54,353 nt of DNA from Actinomycetota bacterium (lineage in GTDB: Bacteria > Actinomycetota > Actinomycetes > Actinomycetales > Dermatophilaceae), in contig JAIUNK010000032.1 of NCBI GenBank assembly GCA_020161845.1, positions 1 to 54,353 on the forward strand, in the 5' to 3' direction. The notes beneath the pieces were generated by a model. That model was not told the DNA's origin. It saw only the letters and a list, made by a program, of their open reading frames with translations, and did not search any database. The position numbers and the translations under genes were made by a program. Of the stretch, positions 1-9,520 are shown one piece after another (within the stretch, counting starts at the first letter, position 1; each line of letters begins with the position of its first letter).

Positions 1-1
1 C

Positions 2-79
2 GCCGGAGCCGACAACATCGCCGCCGCCACCCGCGCCATCTTCCGCGACCCGCACCGCTTCCTCGAACTGATCGCATAA
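2..79 (+). CDS. C-terminal end of a truncated CDS, possibly a transposase
   Basis: The last 25 codons of a gene that begins outside the window, ending in TAA. The tail contains NIAAATRAIFRDPHRFLELI. I read it as similar in style to the C-termini of some DDE transposases (asparagine-isoleucine-alanine followed by a basic helix and RDP), but that is a recollection of pattern and not a firm family match. The next 630 bases hold no gene, which fits the edge of an insertion sequence. It could equally be another small helical C-terminus. Confidence 0.4.
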   Translation, partial: AGADNIAAATRAIFRDPHRFLELIA

Positions 80-709
80 CGCCCAGGTCACAACCATCAC
101 AACCGAATCAAGAACGGCATGGCCCTGCCGGCGATGGGGTGCGCCCGAGGGTGGGCGGCGTCGACCCCGTTTGGCGCATGGCGCCCGTTCAGCCCGCCTT
201 GTGTCGACGATCGAAGGGCGTTCACGTGGCGTAGGTATTCGGTCTAGTGCTTATCGGGGCGGAGGTTTGGGATCCCGTGCAGCGGGAGCGTTCGCCGGCA
301 GTCGATCGTTCCCGAACGTCGTGGAGGGTTCCGGGGAGTGCGAGGCAGATGGTCACCGTGTCCTCGCAACGATCAAATGGATCGAAGTCTGTGGCGTCAT
401 GGGTCAAGACCCAGGTGTCGATCCGGATGAGAACCATGGGTCCGAAGCGGTGCGGCCGGCTGACCCTCGTGCCGGGCAGGGCGAATCCCTCGTTAACTGC
501 GGCGAAAGGCGCTGCGGGCACCGCCTTTCGCCGCAGTTAATCCTCGGCAGAGCCAGCCCGCCGCTGCGTTGCCCGCCGGTGATGCTGTCGCCCGGCGTTA
601 GCCGACGACCGCCGTACGGCAAGACCCGTTGCCGCACGCGCTGATGGCATCGCATCATGGCCTGGCCGGGCGCCACCGCCCGGCTCCGCCAGAGCAAAGG
701 AGAGGTGAC
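80..709. other. Gene-free stretch
   Basis: No reading frame here has coding-like third-position GC with a ribosome binding site. The only clear structure is the perfect hairpin at 493-540. At the right end a strong Shine-Dalgarno (AAAGGAGAGG) precedes an ATG at 710 that leads into the broken kinase. The stretch probably consists of decayed or junction DNA between the partial CDS at the window edge and the kinase remnant. Confidence 0.6.
493..540. repeat. Perfect 19-bp inverted repeat (hairpin)
   Basis: Arms 493-511 and 522-540 are exact reverse complements, starting TTAACTGCGGCG and ending in CGCCGCAGTTAA. The 10-nt loop is CTGCGGGCAC. There is no T-run on either side, so it is not a classical intrinsic terminator. 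It lies about 410 bp after the partial CDS at the window edge. It could be a transcription stop, a remnant of a mobile element or a small non-autonomous element. The TTAA at both outer ends is notable. Confidence 0.7.
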
Positions 710-1169
710 ATGACGCAACCCGTTGTCGGCCTGCCCATGGCCGTTCCCGATCCTTCTCTGTCCCTGGAGTTCTCGTGCCTTCAGCAGCTCAGCGGCCCCG
801 GTGCAGATCGACGGCACCGAACTGATGATGGAGTGGATCAGCCATGACGGGCAGACCGCCCCGCGGCTGGCCCAGACTCGGCCGGACGAGGCCCTGCTGG
901 CCGACTACTTCGAGCAGTTGCGCGAGGCCATGGCGATCCTCACCCAGGACGGCTGGGTGCACGGGGACCTGTCGCCGTACAACATCCTTGCTGCCGGTCC
1001 CCGGTTGGTCATCATCGACCTGCCGCAGATCCTCAGCCTGACCGGGCATGATCGCGGCTTCGAGTACCTGCGGCGCGATTGCACCAATGTGTGCCGCTGG
1101 TTCACCGCTCGTGGGCTCGCGGCCGATCCGGACGAGCTGTACGACGACCTGCTGCGGCACGCGTTCTGA
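710..1169 (+). pseudogene. Truncated RIO-type protein kinase remnant
   Basis: From about 783 the frame ending at 1169 encodes the C-terminal half of a RIO-family atypical serine kinase. It contains VQIDGTELMMEW, the catalytic loop HGDLSPYNIL, the metal-binding IIDLPQ segment and the usual RRDCTNVCRWF tail. Bacterial members are normally about 280 residues, so the ATP-binding N-terminal lobe is missing here. The ATG at 710, which has a strong ribosome binding site, is in a different frame (its peptide ends at 847), so a frameshift or fusion separates it from the kinase frame. Without the nucleotide-binding lobe the product should be inactive. The neighbouring DNA is also accessory, which fits decay after a rearrangement. 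Confidence 0.7.
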
Positions 1170-1321
1170 GCCGCGGCTCACAGCGGGGCGGGTGAGCGGT
1201 TCAAGAGGCCGCCTCGTCTATGGCTCGCCCATCCATCAACCCCCATGCGGTGGATCCGGTCTCAGGACTGGTCGGCACAGGGCGATGGGGAGCAGGACAG
1301 CAATGGCGGGTGAGGAGCACC

Positions 1322-1726
1322 ATGGGCATTCCTGCAGTGAGCGGCGACGACGCCATTCGGGCCATCGTGACGCGCAACAATCGCGCGGCGACCGCCGAGC
1401 ATCGCCCGCCGTTGCAGCGTCCGTTCGGCAATGTCGACGCCCTGTCCGAGAGCGATATCCGCGCCGTCGAGGGCGCGTACGGGTACGAGCTGGCACGGCC
1501 GCCCAGCGCTGGTCTCATGCCCATGGCGGCGGTCTTCCTCGCTCAGGCCCGGGAAGCGGAGTCCCGGGGCGGCGGCGACATCATGACGGTCCTGCGGGGG
1601 TTCCAACGCGACGGAGCGCCGATCAACGACGCACTGCTCGCCGCGGTCGCCGACCGCGCGGCCCGGCAGAGCGAACAGGCGCGGGACTACCTGCGCAGCC
1701 ACCCGACGCGCAGCTATTACGCCTGA
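1322..1726 (+). CDS. Hypothetical protein, 134 aa
   Basis: I do not recognise the family. The start at 1322 is chosen because GTGAGGAGCACC precedes the ATG at good spacing. An upstream in-frame start at 1220 has no such site and would add a low-complexity leader. The product is soluble, with no membrane segment or signal peptide, and looks mostly helical, with an alanine- and arginine-rich second half ending HPTRSYYA. Third-position GC supports real coding. It stands alone between the kinase remnant and the toxin-antitoxin pair, so context gives no function. Confidence 0.55.
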   Translation: MGIPAVSGDDAIRAIVTRNNRAATAEHRPPLQRPFGNVDALSESDIRAVEGAYGYELARPPSAGLMPMAAVFLAQAREAESRGGGDIMTVLRGFQRDGAPINDALLAAVADRAARQSEQARDYLRSHPTRSYYA

Positions 1727-1975
1727 GCCCCACCCCCGACTGCGCGGCTCACTCGCCGACCGGCCAATGCCTCGCGCGGACCGCGGACGATCTTCTCGAC
1801 GGTGAGAGCCCACACTCTCGCCAGAACCGTTATGCGGGCATTGCTCCGTGAGGCACGGAGCGCGTTTCGCAGGGGCCTCGTGAGTCACGTCGATGTCTTG
1901 CCCGCAGAGGCCAACTGCGTTCGCATGGTCGCGAAGCGGGGTGTGCGCCCCCGGTGCCGAGATGAAGGAGCGCAT

Positions 1976-2001
1976 GCACTTCTGCATGTTAAAGTGCGAA
2001 C
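1976..2001 (+). promoter_or_regulatory. Putative vapB promoter/operator
   Basis: GCACTT at 1976-1981 and AAGTGC at 1992-1997 form an inverted repeat with a 10-nt spacer, ending 4 nt before the antitoxin ATG at 2002. There is no Shine-Dalgarno before that ATG, so the mRNA may be leaderless or nearly so. A dyad at this position suits autoregulation by the toxin-antitoxin complex, as is usual for type II systems. The regulatory role is inferred. Confidence 0.45.
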
Positions 2002-2238
2002 ATGCCGAAGACGATTCAGATACGTGACGTCGACGACGACGTGTATGAGGCGCTGGCGCGTCGTGCCGCCGAGGCCGGCCTGTCCGTCCCCGAGTATCTG
2101 CGCAAAGAGGCGGAGCGGCTGGCGGCCCGGCCCACGGTCGCGGAGTGGCTGGACCGTACCCGCCGTAGATCAGGTGCCCGTTCGCCGCGCGACACACTCG
2201 AGGCGTTGGACGAGTTGCGCGGGAACTGGCCCGCGTGA
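2002..2238 (+). CDS. Ribbon-helix-helix antitoxin (FitA/VapB-like)
   Basis: A 78-aa protein. Residues 1-40 have the ribbon-helix-helix pattern: a beta strand KTIQIRDVDDDVYEAL followed by two helices with [20 protein letters not shown] character. This matches the FitA/VapB antitoxins that pair with PIN-domain toxins. The C-terminal half (PTVAEWLDRTRRR onward) is the likely toxin-binding tail. The stop codon overlaps the toxin start as GTGA, so the two are translationally coupled. The N-terminal domain should dimerise and bind the upstream dyad for autorepression. Family assignment is firm; the name vapB against fitA is a matter of subfamily. Confidence 0.85.
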   Translation: MPKTIQIRDVDDDVYEALARRAAEAGLSVPEYLRKEAERLAARPTVAEWLDRTRRRSGARSPRDTLEALDELRGNWPA

Positions 2239-2627
2239 TCGTCGTCGACGCGTCCTGTCTCTACGAGGTGATCATCGACACGCCTCGGGCCGAAATCATC
2301 CGTGATCGACTGGTGGCCGAGCCCGGTCAGGCGGCACCCCACATCGTCGATGTCGAGGTGTTCGGGCTGATCCGCCGCGACTACCTGGCGGGCAGCATCG
2401 ACGAGACGCTGGCCGCGCTCGCCGTGGACGACTTGCGCACCTGGCCCGGGGAGCGGTTCGGGCATCGAGCGCTGCTCGCTCGTGCCTGGGAGCTGCGCCA
2501 TGGGGTGCGGGGGTGGGATGCCACGTACGTCGCGTTGGCCGAGATCCTGGACGCCACCCTGCTGACGCTCGATCGGCGACTGGCAACCGCCGCCGGCCCG
2601 CGCTGTGCCATCGAGGTGCCCGCCTGA
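2235..2627 (+). CDS. vapC: PIN-domain ribonuclease toxin (VapC-like)
   Basis: A 130-aa PIN-domain protein of normal VapC length. The acidic metal-binding residues are all present: D5 (VVDAS), E41 (VDVEVFGLIRR), D95 (WDATYVALAE) and D113 (LTLDRRL). Such toxins cut RNA, often tRNA or rRNA, when the antitoxin is degraded. The start is a GTG overlapping the antitoxin stop by 4 nt. The last 18 codons, including D113, and the bases beyond the stop are duplicated 957 bp downstream. The upstream copy is intact, so the toxin is probably functional. Confidence 0.88.
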   Translation: MIVVDASCLYEVIIDTPRAEIIRDRLVAEPGQAAPHIVDVEVFGLIRRDYLAGSIDETLAALAVDDLRTWPGERFGHRALLARAWELRHGVRGWDATYVALAEILDATLLTLDRRLATAAGPRCAIEVPA

Positions 2628-2660
2628 GCATCAGAAGTGGGTCACGCCTTTGGTAGCGCG
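2570..2660 (+). repeat. 91-bp direct repeat, copy 1 (vapC 3' end)
   Basis: This segment recurs at 3527-3617 with 87 of 91 bases identical, and the first 65 are identical without a break. It covers codons 113 to stop of vapC and then the last 10 or so codons of a minus-strand reading frame. The two copies bracket 866 bp carrying the copC-like gene. Confidence 0.93.
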
Positions 2661-2720
2661 TTTGTCCAATTCTTCGCGGATCGCGTTCAGGACGAGTTCC
2701 GGTGTCGTTGGGTGCTGGCA
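2631..2720 (-). pseudogene. C-terminal remnant of an unidentified gene converging on vapC
   Basis: On the minus strand a frame ending at 2631 reads PTTPELVLNAIREELDKRAT followed by KGVTHF and stop. It has the look of a genuine amphipathic C-terminal helix, and its distal codons recur almost unchanged at the second direct repeat. No start or upstream domain is seen, because the DNA beyond about 2720 belongs to the region before the copC-like gene. I do not recognise the parent family. Both repeat copies keep the same tail, with mostly conservative changes, which argues that it was once coding. Confidence 0.4.
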
Positions 2721-2826
2721 TCCGCTGTCGGCGCGCGGTCGGCTTGGGGATTCGCCAAGAGCCAGGCGATCGGGCAGACCTGAGACGATGAAGACCCGCG
2801 CTCACAGCCACTCTCGGTAGGTTCTT

Positions 2827-3417
2827 GTGTCTCACTGGGCTGTTCGGCTCCTCACGCTGCTCGCACTGGCGCTCGGGCTGTCCATGGCCATCTTGTCCAC
2901 CTACGCGGGATGGACGCCGGCCTACGCCCACTCGCAGCTCATGTCCTCCACTCCCGCTGACGGCGCCCAACTCGCCACGATGCCGGCCGCTGCCGAGTTC
3001 ACCTTCAGCGAGGACATCATGGACCAGTTCAGTCAAGCGGTCGTCGTCGGGGCCGACGGAGAACTGCGTACGGTCACGCCGACGACCCAGGGGCCACGGG
3101 TCACCGTCCCACTCAGCGACGACCTCGGAACCGGAAAGATCACCGTCCGCTACAAGGTGACCAGCAAGGACGCCCACCCCATCGCGGGCGAGATCTGCTT
3201 CACCGTTGGTAACACGAGCACATCAGATGCACCCACGTCGACCGGTGCCACCATGAAGTGCAACGAGCCCGACTCGGAACTGGCAGCGCCGAGGACCGAC
3301 GAGCCCCAGACGAACGATCACAACATCCTGTACGTCCTCGCCGGGGTAGGTGCAGCCGTGCTCATCGGTGGGGGCGCCTTCCTTCTGCGCGGCCAGAACC
3401 AGCGCAAGCTCCCCTAA
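2827..3417 (+). CDS. CopC-domain copper-binding protein, membrane-anchored
   Basis: A 196-aa exported protein. Residues 1-34 form a signal peptide ending AYA, so the mature protein begins at H35, the N-terminal histidine that binds Cu(II) in CopC proteins. D115 and H117 (SKDAHPIAGE) supply the other typical ligands, giving mature positions 1, 81 and 83. Residues about 167-187 form a C-terminal membrane anchor followed by a short basic tail. CopC proteins carry periplasmic or extracytoplasmic copper, usually beside a CopD permease; none is present here. The GTG start lies 199 bp after vapC. The gene sits between two direct repeats, so it may be part of an inserted segment. Confidence 0.85.
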   Translation: MSHWAVRLLTLLALALGLSMAILSTYAGWTPAYAHSQLMSSTPADGAQLATMPAAAEFTFSEDIMDQFSQAVVVGADGELRTVTPTTQGPRVTVPLSDDLGTGKITVRYKVTSKDAHPIAGEICFTVGNTSTSDAPTSTGATMKCNEPDSELAAPRTDEPQTNDHNILYVLAGVGAAVLIGGGAFLLRGQNQRKLP

Positions 3418-3435
3418 TGGACACCCAGAACGGCA

Positions 3436-3457
3436 AGGGGTCGTACGTCCGACCCCT
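3436..3457 (+). terminator. Hairpin after the copC-like gene
   Basis: AGGGGTCG (3436-3443) pairs exactly with CGACCCCT (3450-3457) around a 6-nt loop, starting 19 nt after the stop codon. No T-run follows, which is common for terminators in high-GC actinobacteria. Confidence 0.5.
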
Positions 3458-3526
3458 CGCAGGTCGAGTAGTTAAGGCGCAGAGCGGCCGGTCGGCTCTA
3501 CGGCCCGGCGTCCCCAGTGTCGCTCA

Positions 3527-3617
3527 CGATCGGCGACTGGCAACCGCCGCCGGCCCGCGCTGTGCCATCGAGGTGCCCGCCTGAGCATCAGCAGTGAGTC
3601 ACACCTTGGGTAGCGCG
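3527..3617 (+). repeat. 91-bp direct repeat, copy 2 (orphan vapC tail)
   Basis: Second copy of 2570-2660. Here the vapC tail (DRRLATAAGPRCAIEVPA) has no toxin gene in front of it, so this copy is a fragment. The four mismatches all lie in the last 26 bases: two are silent and two change amino acids in the minus-strand frame. Confidence 0.93.
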
Positions 3618-3641
3618 ATCGGCTTCGTCGACCAGTACGGC
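3588..3641 (-). pseudogene. Second C-terminal remnant of the same lost gene
   Basis: The minus-strand frame ending at 3588 reads AVLVDEADRATQGVTHC and stop, matching the ending KRATKGVTHF at the first repeat. Upstream of the conserved last 10 codons the two remnants differ, so they appear to come from two related but distinct genes or from different truncation points. The family is not recognised. Confidence 0.35.
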
Positions 3642-3741
3642 CGGCGCGGCACCGCGGCTCGTCAGGCAAACGCGGCCGGCTTGACCCCGACCATTGTGGC
3701 GTAGGTCACATGTTGCTGGGAACAACTTCCCCCTGGTGCAG

Positions 3742-3762
3742 GTTGAGTCTGATGAACTCAAC
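3742..3762 (+). promoter_or_regulatory. HAIR operator of the dnaK operon (HspR site)
   Basis: GTTGAGT, 7 nt, ACTCAAC: this matches the HspR-associated inverted repeat (consensus CTTGAGT-N7-ACTCAAG) in all but the outermost base pair. It lies 173 bp before the dnaK ATG. A TTGACA hexamer follows at 3779-3784. HspR, encoded as the last gene of this operon, should bind here and repress transcription until heat shock, with DnaK acting as co-repressor in the established actinobacterial model. The rest of 3618-3935 holds no gene besides the minus-strand remnant. Confidence 0.9.
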
Positions 3763-3935
3763 TTCGGTGAGTCCGGGTTTGACAAGGGCCCGGGGCGCCC
3801 CGGAGATTGAGTCTCGACCTCGCGTTCGGCGCTGCCGGGCGTGATGCCTCTCGTTCGGGTCCCGAGAGCCCCGAGCGAGTGGCGTCCCGCCCGCAGGGCC
3901 CGACCACCGACCACAGCCTGTGAGGAGCAGCATTC

Positions 3936-5882
<1,947 letters not shown>

Positions 5883-5928
5883 CCTCGCCCAGCGCGAGGT
5901 GACCTGATCCGGGATCGTGGATCCCGAG

Positions 5929-5964
5929 CCGGCGGGGCCGTCCCCACGAGGACGGCCCCGCCGG
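5929..5964 (+). terminator. Strong intercistronic hairpin between dnaK and grpE
   Basis: Perfect 15-bp GC-rich stem, arms 5929-5943 and 5950-5964, with loop CCACGA and no T-run. It lies 47 nt after the dnaK stop and 42 nt before the grpE start. It may act as a partial terminator or as an RNA-stabilising 3' structure that lets dnaK be made in excess over grpE, dnaJ and hspR. The structure is certain; the role is inferred. Confidence 0.65.
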
Positions 5965-6006
5965 GCCACATGGACAACAGCCGCGATCCGGCAAGGAGAG
6001 AAGGCG

Positions 6007-6735
6007 ATGAGCGAGAACCCCACCCCGGCCCAGCAGGCGGCCGGCCGTGGCGCGTACGAAGACGTCCAGGCCAGCACAGGCGGTGAGTCCAAGGCCACCG
6101 CGCCGCAGAGCGCGGACGCCGGGCCGGGCCTCGACCCGGAGGCGAACACCGAGGCGACCCCGCCGGCGGGCGATGACAGCGCCGCCACAGCCGCCTCGAC
6201 CGAGCAAGCTCCCGAGTTCATCGAGTCCAGCGCCGACACGGCCCCGCCCGGCTCCGCCGACCCGCACGGATCCGCCGACCCCTACGGCTCCGGCGAACCG
6301 GGCGGCGACGCCCAGTTGGCGGCCGAACGGCTCGCGGACCTGCAGCGTCTGCAGGCCGAATATGTCAACTACAAGCGCCGCGTCGACCGGGACCGCGCGC
6401 TGGAGTCCGAGCGGGCCATCGCGGGCGTCATCGAGGCGCTGCTGCCGGTCCTGGACGAGATCCACCTGGCTCGCCAGCACGGCGAGCTGGAGGCCGGCCC
6501 GTTCGCCAAGATCGCGGAGAAGCTCGAGGTCATCCTCGGCCGGTACGGCGTGGAGCGGTACGGCGAGCCCGGGCAGACCTTCGACCCCACCGTGCACGAG
6601 GCCGTCATGCACGTGCAGGCCGAACTCGCGCCCGGCACCACCGAGCTGACCGTCGTGCAGATCATGCAGCCCGGTTATCGCCTCGGCGAGCGGATCGTCC
6701 GCCCCGCCATGGTCTCGGTGGCCGACCCCGCGTGA
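6007..6735 (+). CDS. grpE: Nucleotide exchange factor GrpE
   Basis: A 242-aa GrpE, which removes ADP from DnaK. The start at 6007 is chosen because AAGGAGAGAAGGCG precedes the ATG. The frame stays open upstream, but that part runs through the dnaK hairpin. Residues 1-100 are an acidic, disordered region with short repeats of the type GSADP. The long dimerisation helix follows (LADLQRLQAEYVNYKRRVDRD), then the beta-rich head with the conserved GVERYGEPGQTFDPTVHEAV and QIMQPGYRLGERIVRPAMV signatures. The order dnaK-grpE-dnaJ-hspR is the standard actinobacterial one. Confidence 0.97.
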   Translation: MSENPTPAQQAAGRGAYEDVQASTGGESKATAPQSADAGPGLDPEANTEATPPAGDDSAATAASTEQAPEFIESSADTAPPGSADPHGSADPYGSGEPGGDAQLAAERLADLQRLQAEYVNYKRRVDRDRALESERAIAGVIEALLPVLDEIHLARQHGELEAGPFAKIAEKLEVILGRYGVERYGEPGQTFDPTVHEAVMHVQAELAPGTTELTVVQIMQPGYRLGERIVRPAMVSVADPA

Positions 6736-6880
6736 GGTGGCGGCCCCCCGACCCCGGCCGGCGCCGACCCGGCCCCCGACGTACGGAACAATTCTCCCGC
6801 CACGTCGGTTCCACCAGCGGTGATGCGCCGGCGGCCGGCGCGTCAGCAACGATCATCCGATAGGCAGCGAAGGAGGCGAG

Positions 6881-7969
6881 ATGGCCAGTCAGGACTGGTT
6901 CGAGAAGGATTTTTACTCCATTCTCGGCGTACCCTCCGACGCCGACCCCAAGGAGATCAAGAAGCGCTACCGCAAGCTCGCCCGTGACTTGCACCCCGAC
7001 GCCAACCCCGGGGACACCGGCGCCGAGCAGCGCTTCAAGGAGATCGGCGAGGCCTACGCGGTCCTGTCGGATGTGGAGCAGCGCAAGCAGTACGACGCGG
7101 TGCGCGCGATGTCTCGGGGCGGCGCACGGTTCACCGCGGGGGCCGGCGGTGCCGGCGGCGGTGCCGGCTTCGAGGACGTGTTCAGCCAGTTCTTCGGCGG
7201 AGCCGGCGCCCAGGGCAACCCGCGCTACTCCAGGGGCCGCGGCGGCTTCGGCGGCACCACCTCCCAGGAGGCTCCCGACCTCGACGACCTGCTCGGCATG
7301 TTCGGCGCGGCCGGCGGGTTCGGCGGCGCCCCGGGCGGCTCGGGTCCCGGCGGCGGCTTCTATCCGGGGGCGGGGGGTACGACGCAGACCGGTCCGCGCC
7401 GCGGGCCGCGCAAGAGCCGCGACCTGCACGCCACCGCGACCCTGTCGTTCACGCAGGCCGTCGCGGGCGACACCGTGACGATCAGCGGGGTCGGCGGCAA
7501 GACGATCACCGCCCGGATCCCCGCCGGCGTCAAGGACGGCGCGACCATCCGGCTGCGCGGCAAGGGCGAGCCGCCCACCGGCATCTCCAGCGAACCGGGC
7601 GACCTGCTCCTCAAGATCACCGTGCGGCCGCACGCCGTGTTCACCCGCGAGGGTGACAACCTGCTGCTCGACCTGCCCGTGACGTTCGCCGAGGCGGCGC
7701 TCGGCGCGGCCGTGCCGGTGCCGACGCTCGACGGCGGATCGGTCAAGGTCCGGATCGCGCCGGGCACCCCCTCCGGGCGCGTGCTGCGCGTCAAGGAGCG
7801 CGGGGTGCACCGCAAGGACGGTACGTCGGGTGACCTGCTCGCCAAGGTCCAGGTCGTCGTCCCGCAACGGCTTTCCGACGAGGCTCGCGACGCGGTGGAA
7901 ACGCTGCAGCGGCTGGACGCCGGGTACGACCCCCGCGAGGAGTTGACCCGCAAGGCGAGGACGGACTGA
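6881..7969 (+). CDS. dnaJ: Co-chaperone DnaJ, class B (no zinc finger)
   Basis: A 362-aa J-domain protein. The J domain spans about residues 8-72 with the HPD motif at 38-40, which stimulates DnaK ATPase. A glycine/phenylalanine-rich region runs to about residue 180, with FGGAGAQGN- and GGFGGAPGG-type stretches. The C-terminal substrate-binding beta domains begin with [16 protein letters not shown] and go straight on. There is no CxxCxGxG zinc finger and no cysteine in the whole protein. This is the DnaJ1/CbpA-like form usual in the actinobacterial hspR operon; a zinc-finger DnaJ2 probably lies elsewhere. The gene is followed by hspR after a single base. Confidence 0.96.
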   Translation: MASQDWFEKDFYSILGVPSDADPKEIKKRYRKLARDLHPDANPGDTGAEQRFKEIGEAYAVLSDVEQRKQYDAVRAMSRGGARFTAGAGGAGGGAGFEDVFSQFFGGAGAQGNPRYSRGRGGFGGTTSQEAPDLDDLLGMFGAAGGFGGAPGGSGPGGGFYPGAGGTTQTGPRRGPRKSRDLHATATLSFTQAVAGDTVTISGVGGKTITARIPAGVKDGATIRLRGKGEPPTGISSEPGDLLLKITVRPHAVFTREGDNLLLDLPVTFAEAALGAAVPVPTLDGGSVKVRIAPGTPSGRVLRVKERGVHRKDGTSGDLLAKVQVVVPQRLSDEARDAVETLQRLDAGYDPREELTRKARTD

Positions 7970-7970
7970 C

Positions 7971-8441
7971 ATGGCGGCCGACCAGGGTGGGTTCGCGGGG
8001 GACGTGACGTACGTCCACGACGAGCACGCCCCCGTGTTCGTGATCTCGGTCGCCGCGCAGCTGGCCGGGATGCACGCCCAGACCCTGCGGCAATACGACC
8101 GGCTGGGCATCGTCACCCCGCATCGCACCCGTGGCGGCGGGCGCCGCTACAGCAGTTATGACGTCACCAAGCTGCGGGAGGTGCAGCGGCTCTCCCAGGA
8201 CGAGGGGGTCAGCCTCGCCGGCATTTCGCGCATCATGGCGCTGACCGATGAGATCGAGCGCCTGCGGCACCGGGTCGCGGATCTCGAATCGCAGCTCGCC
8301 CGTGCGGCCGGGCTGCTCGGCGCCGGGCAGCGGGTGTTCGCCGCGGGCCGACACGGCGACGTCGTCGCGGTGCGTCCGGGGCAGCGGCCCCGGCGGGCCG
8401 GCGACTCTCAGGCACTCATGCTCTGGCGGCCGTCCCGCTGA
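7971..8441 (+). CDS. hspR: Heat-shock repressor HspR (MerR family)
   Basis: A 156-aa MerR-family regulator. The N-terminal winged helix contains FVISVAAQLAGMHAQTLRQY and RTRGGGRRYSSYDVTKLREV, the HspR form of the MerR DNA-binding domain. A coiled coil (TDEIERLRHRVADLESQLAR) follows for dimerisation, then an arginine-rich tail. It represses by binding HAIR sites. Two such sites occur in this window, before its own operon (3742-3762) and before clpB (39909-39929), so both are its likely targets. The start codon lies 1 nt after the dnaJ stop, so expression is coupled. Confidence 0.95.
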   Translation: MAADQGGFAGDVTYVHDEHAPVFVISVAAQLAGMHAQTLRQYDRLGIVTPHRTRGGGRRYSSYDVTKLREVQRLSQDEGVSLAGISRIMALTDEIERLRHRVADLESQLARAAGLLGAGQRVFAAGRHGDVVAVRPGQRPRRAGDSQALMLWRPSR

Positions 8442-8473
8442 CGCGTCGGCCCGACTGCCGCCGAGGGCCGTCC

Positions 8474-8505
8474 GCTGAGCGGTCGGCCCGCTGAGCGGTC
8501 GGCCC
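8474..8505. repeat. Tandem 16-bp repeat between convergent genes
   Basis: GCTGAGCGGTCGGCCC occurs twice in direct tandem (8474-8489 and 8490-8505). Each unit with its flanks holds the short palindrome CCGCTGAGCGG. It lies in the 104-bp gap between hspR and the converging dehydrogenase gene, where a bidirectional transcription stop would be expected. Confidence 0.7.
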
Positions 8506-8545
8506 GGCATTCCGCCGAGGCCGACCCGCCCAGCTCACGGTTGGC

Positions 8546-9520
8546 TCACACCTGCGCCTTCTGCGTCACCGGGGTGAGCGCCGGCCGTCCACCGAGCACC
8601 GCCAGGACGTTCTCGGCCGCGAGTTCGGCCATCGCCGTGCGCGTCTCGACCGTGGCCGAGCCGATGTGCGGCAGCAGCACGGCCCGGTCGGTCTTGAGGA
8701 GCTCGGCGTTGACCTGCGGTTCGTTCTCGAACACGTCCAGCGCAGCACCCGCGATCTGCCCGGTCGCCAAGGCCTTGGCCAACGCCGCCTCGTCGACGAC
8801 CGGACCCCGAGAGGTGTTGATCAGGTAGGCCGACGACTTCATCATCGCCAGCGCCTTGTCGTCGATCAGGTGCTGGGTCGCCGGCGTCAGCGGGGCGTGC
8901 AGCGTGATCACGTCGGCGGTGCGGAGCAGCTCGTCCTGGTCCACGCGACGCGCGCCGAGCTCCGCCGCGACGGCGGGGTCCAGCTCGCGCTCGTCCGAGT
9001 ACTCGATGACCATGCCGAATGCCTTAGCCCGGCGCGCCACGGCCTGGCCGATCGCGCCCATGCCCAGCACTCCCAGGGTCTTGCCCTGCAGACCCGTACC
9101 GAGCATGAAGAACATGCCCCACTGCCAGGTCTGTCCGGTCCGGATGACCCGCTCGGCCTCGGAGAGCCGCCGGGTAACCATCAGGATCGAGCCGAACGCC
9201 AGGTCTGCCGTCGCCTCGGTGAGCACCCGGGGCGTGTTGGTCGCCACCACACCGGCGCCGTCGCAGGCCGCGACGTCGATGTTGTTGAAGCCGACCGCCA
9301 CATTGGCCACGATCTTGAGCTGCGGCCCCGCGGCAGCGAGCAGCTCGGCGTCCACCTTCTCGGTGAGCAGGCAGACCATCGCATCCTTGCCCGCGACCCG
9401 CTGCAGCAGCTCCTTGCGTGGGATCGGGCCGTCGGTCTCGCGGTAGTCGATCTCATGCGCCTTGCTCAGCGCGTCGATCGCCGGGTGCGGCAACCGGCCG
9501 GTCACCAGAATGGTGCTCAT
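8546..9520 (-). CDS. D-isomer-specific 2-hydroxyacid dehydrogenase (glyoxylate/hydroxypyruvate reductase type)
   Basis: A 324-aa NAD(P)-dependent dehydrogenase. The nucleotide-binding motif GMGAIG is at 153-158, and the catalytic residues are R238 (NTSRGPVVDE), E267 (DVFENEP) and H285 (LLPHIGSAT). The N-terminal VAVGFNNIDV and length suit the glyoxylate/hydroxypyruvate reductase or glycerate dehydrogenase group, which reduces 2-keto acids to D-2-hydroxyacids. The start overlaps the stop of the upstream aminotransferase by 4 nt (ATGA), so the two work as an operon. An aminotransferase paired with a keto-acid reductase suggests disposal or interconversion of an amino acid through its 2-keto acid. 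The exact substrate cannot be read from sequence. Confidence 0.9.
   Translation of the reverse strand: MSTILVTGRLPHPAIDALSKAHEIDYRETDGPIPRKELLQRVAGKDAMVCLLTEKVDAELLAAAGPQLKIVANVAVGFNNIDVAACDGAGVVATNTPRVLTEATADLAFGSILMVTRRLSEAERVIRTGQTWQWGMFFMLGTGLQGKTLGVLGMGAIGQAVARRAKAFGMVIEYSDERELDPAVAAELGARRVDQDELLRTADVITLHAPLTPATQHLIDDKALAMMKSSAYLINTSRGPVVDEAALAKALATGQIAGAALDVFENEPQVNAELLKTDRAVLLPHIGSATVETRTAMAELAAENVLAVLGGRPALTPVTQKAQV

Noticed and set aside
2570-3617. Attachment sites of an integrative element
   Set aside because: The direct repeats would suit this, but no integrase or tRNA gene lies between or near them and the segment is only 866 bp. Kept as a repeat and a hypothesis only.
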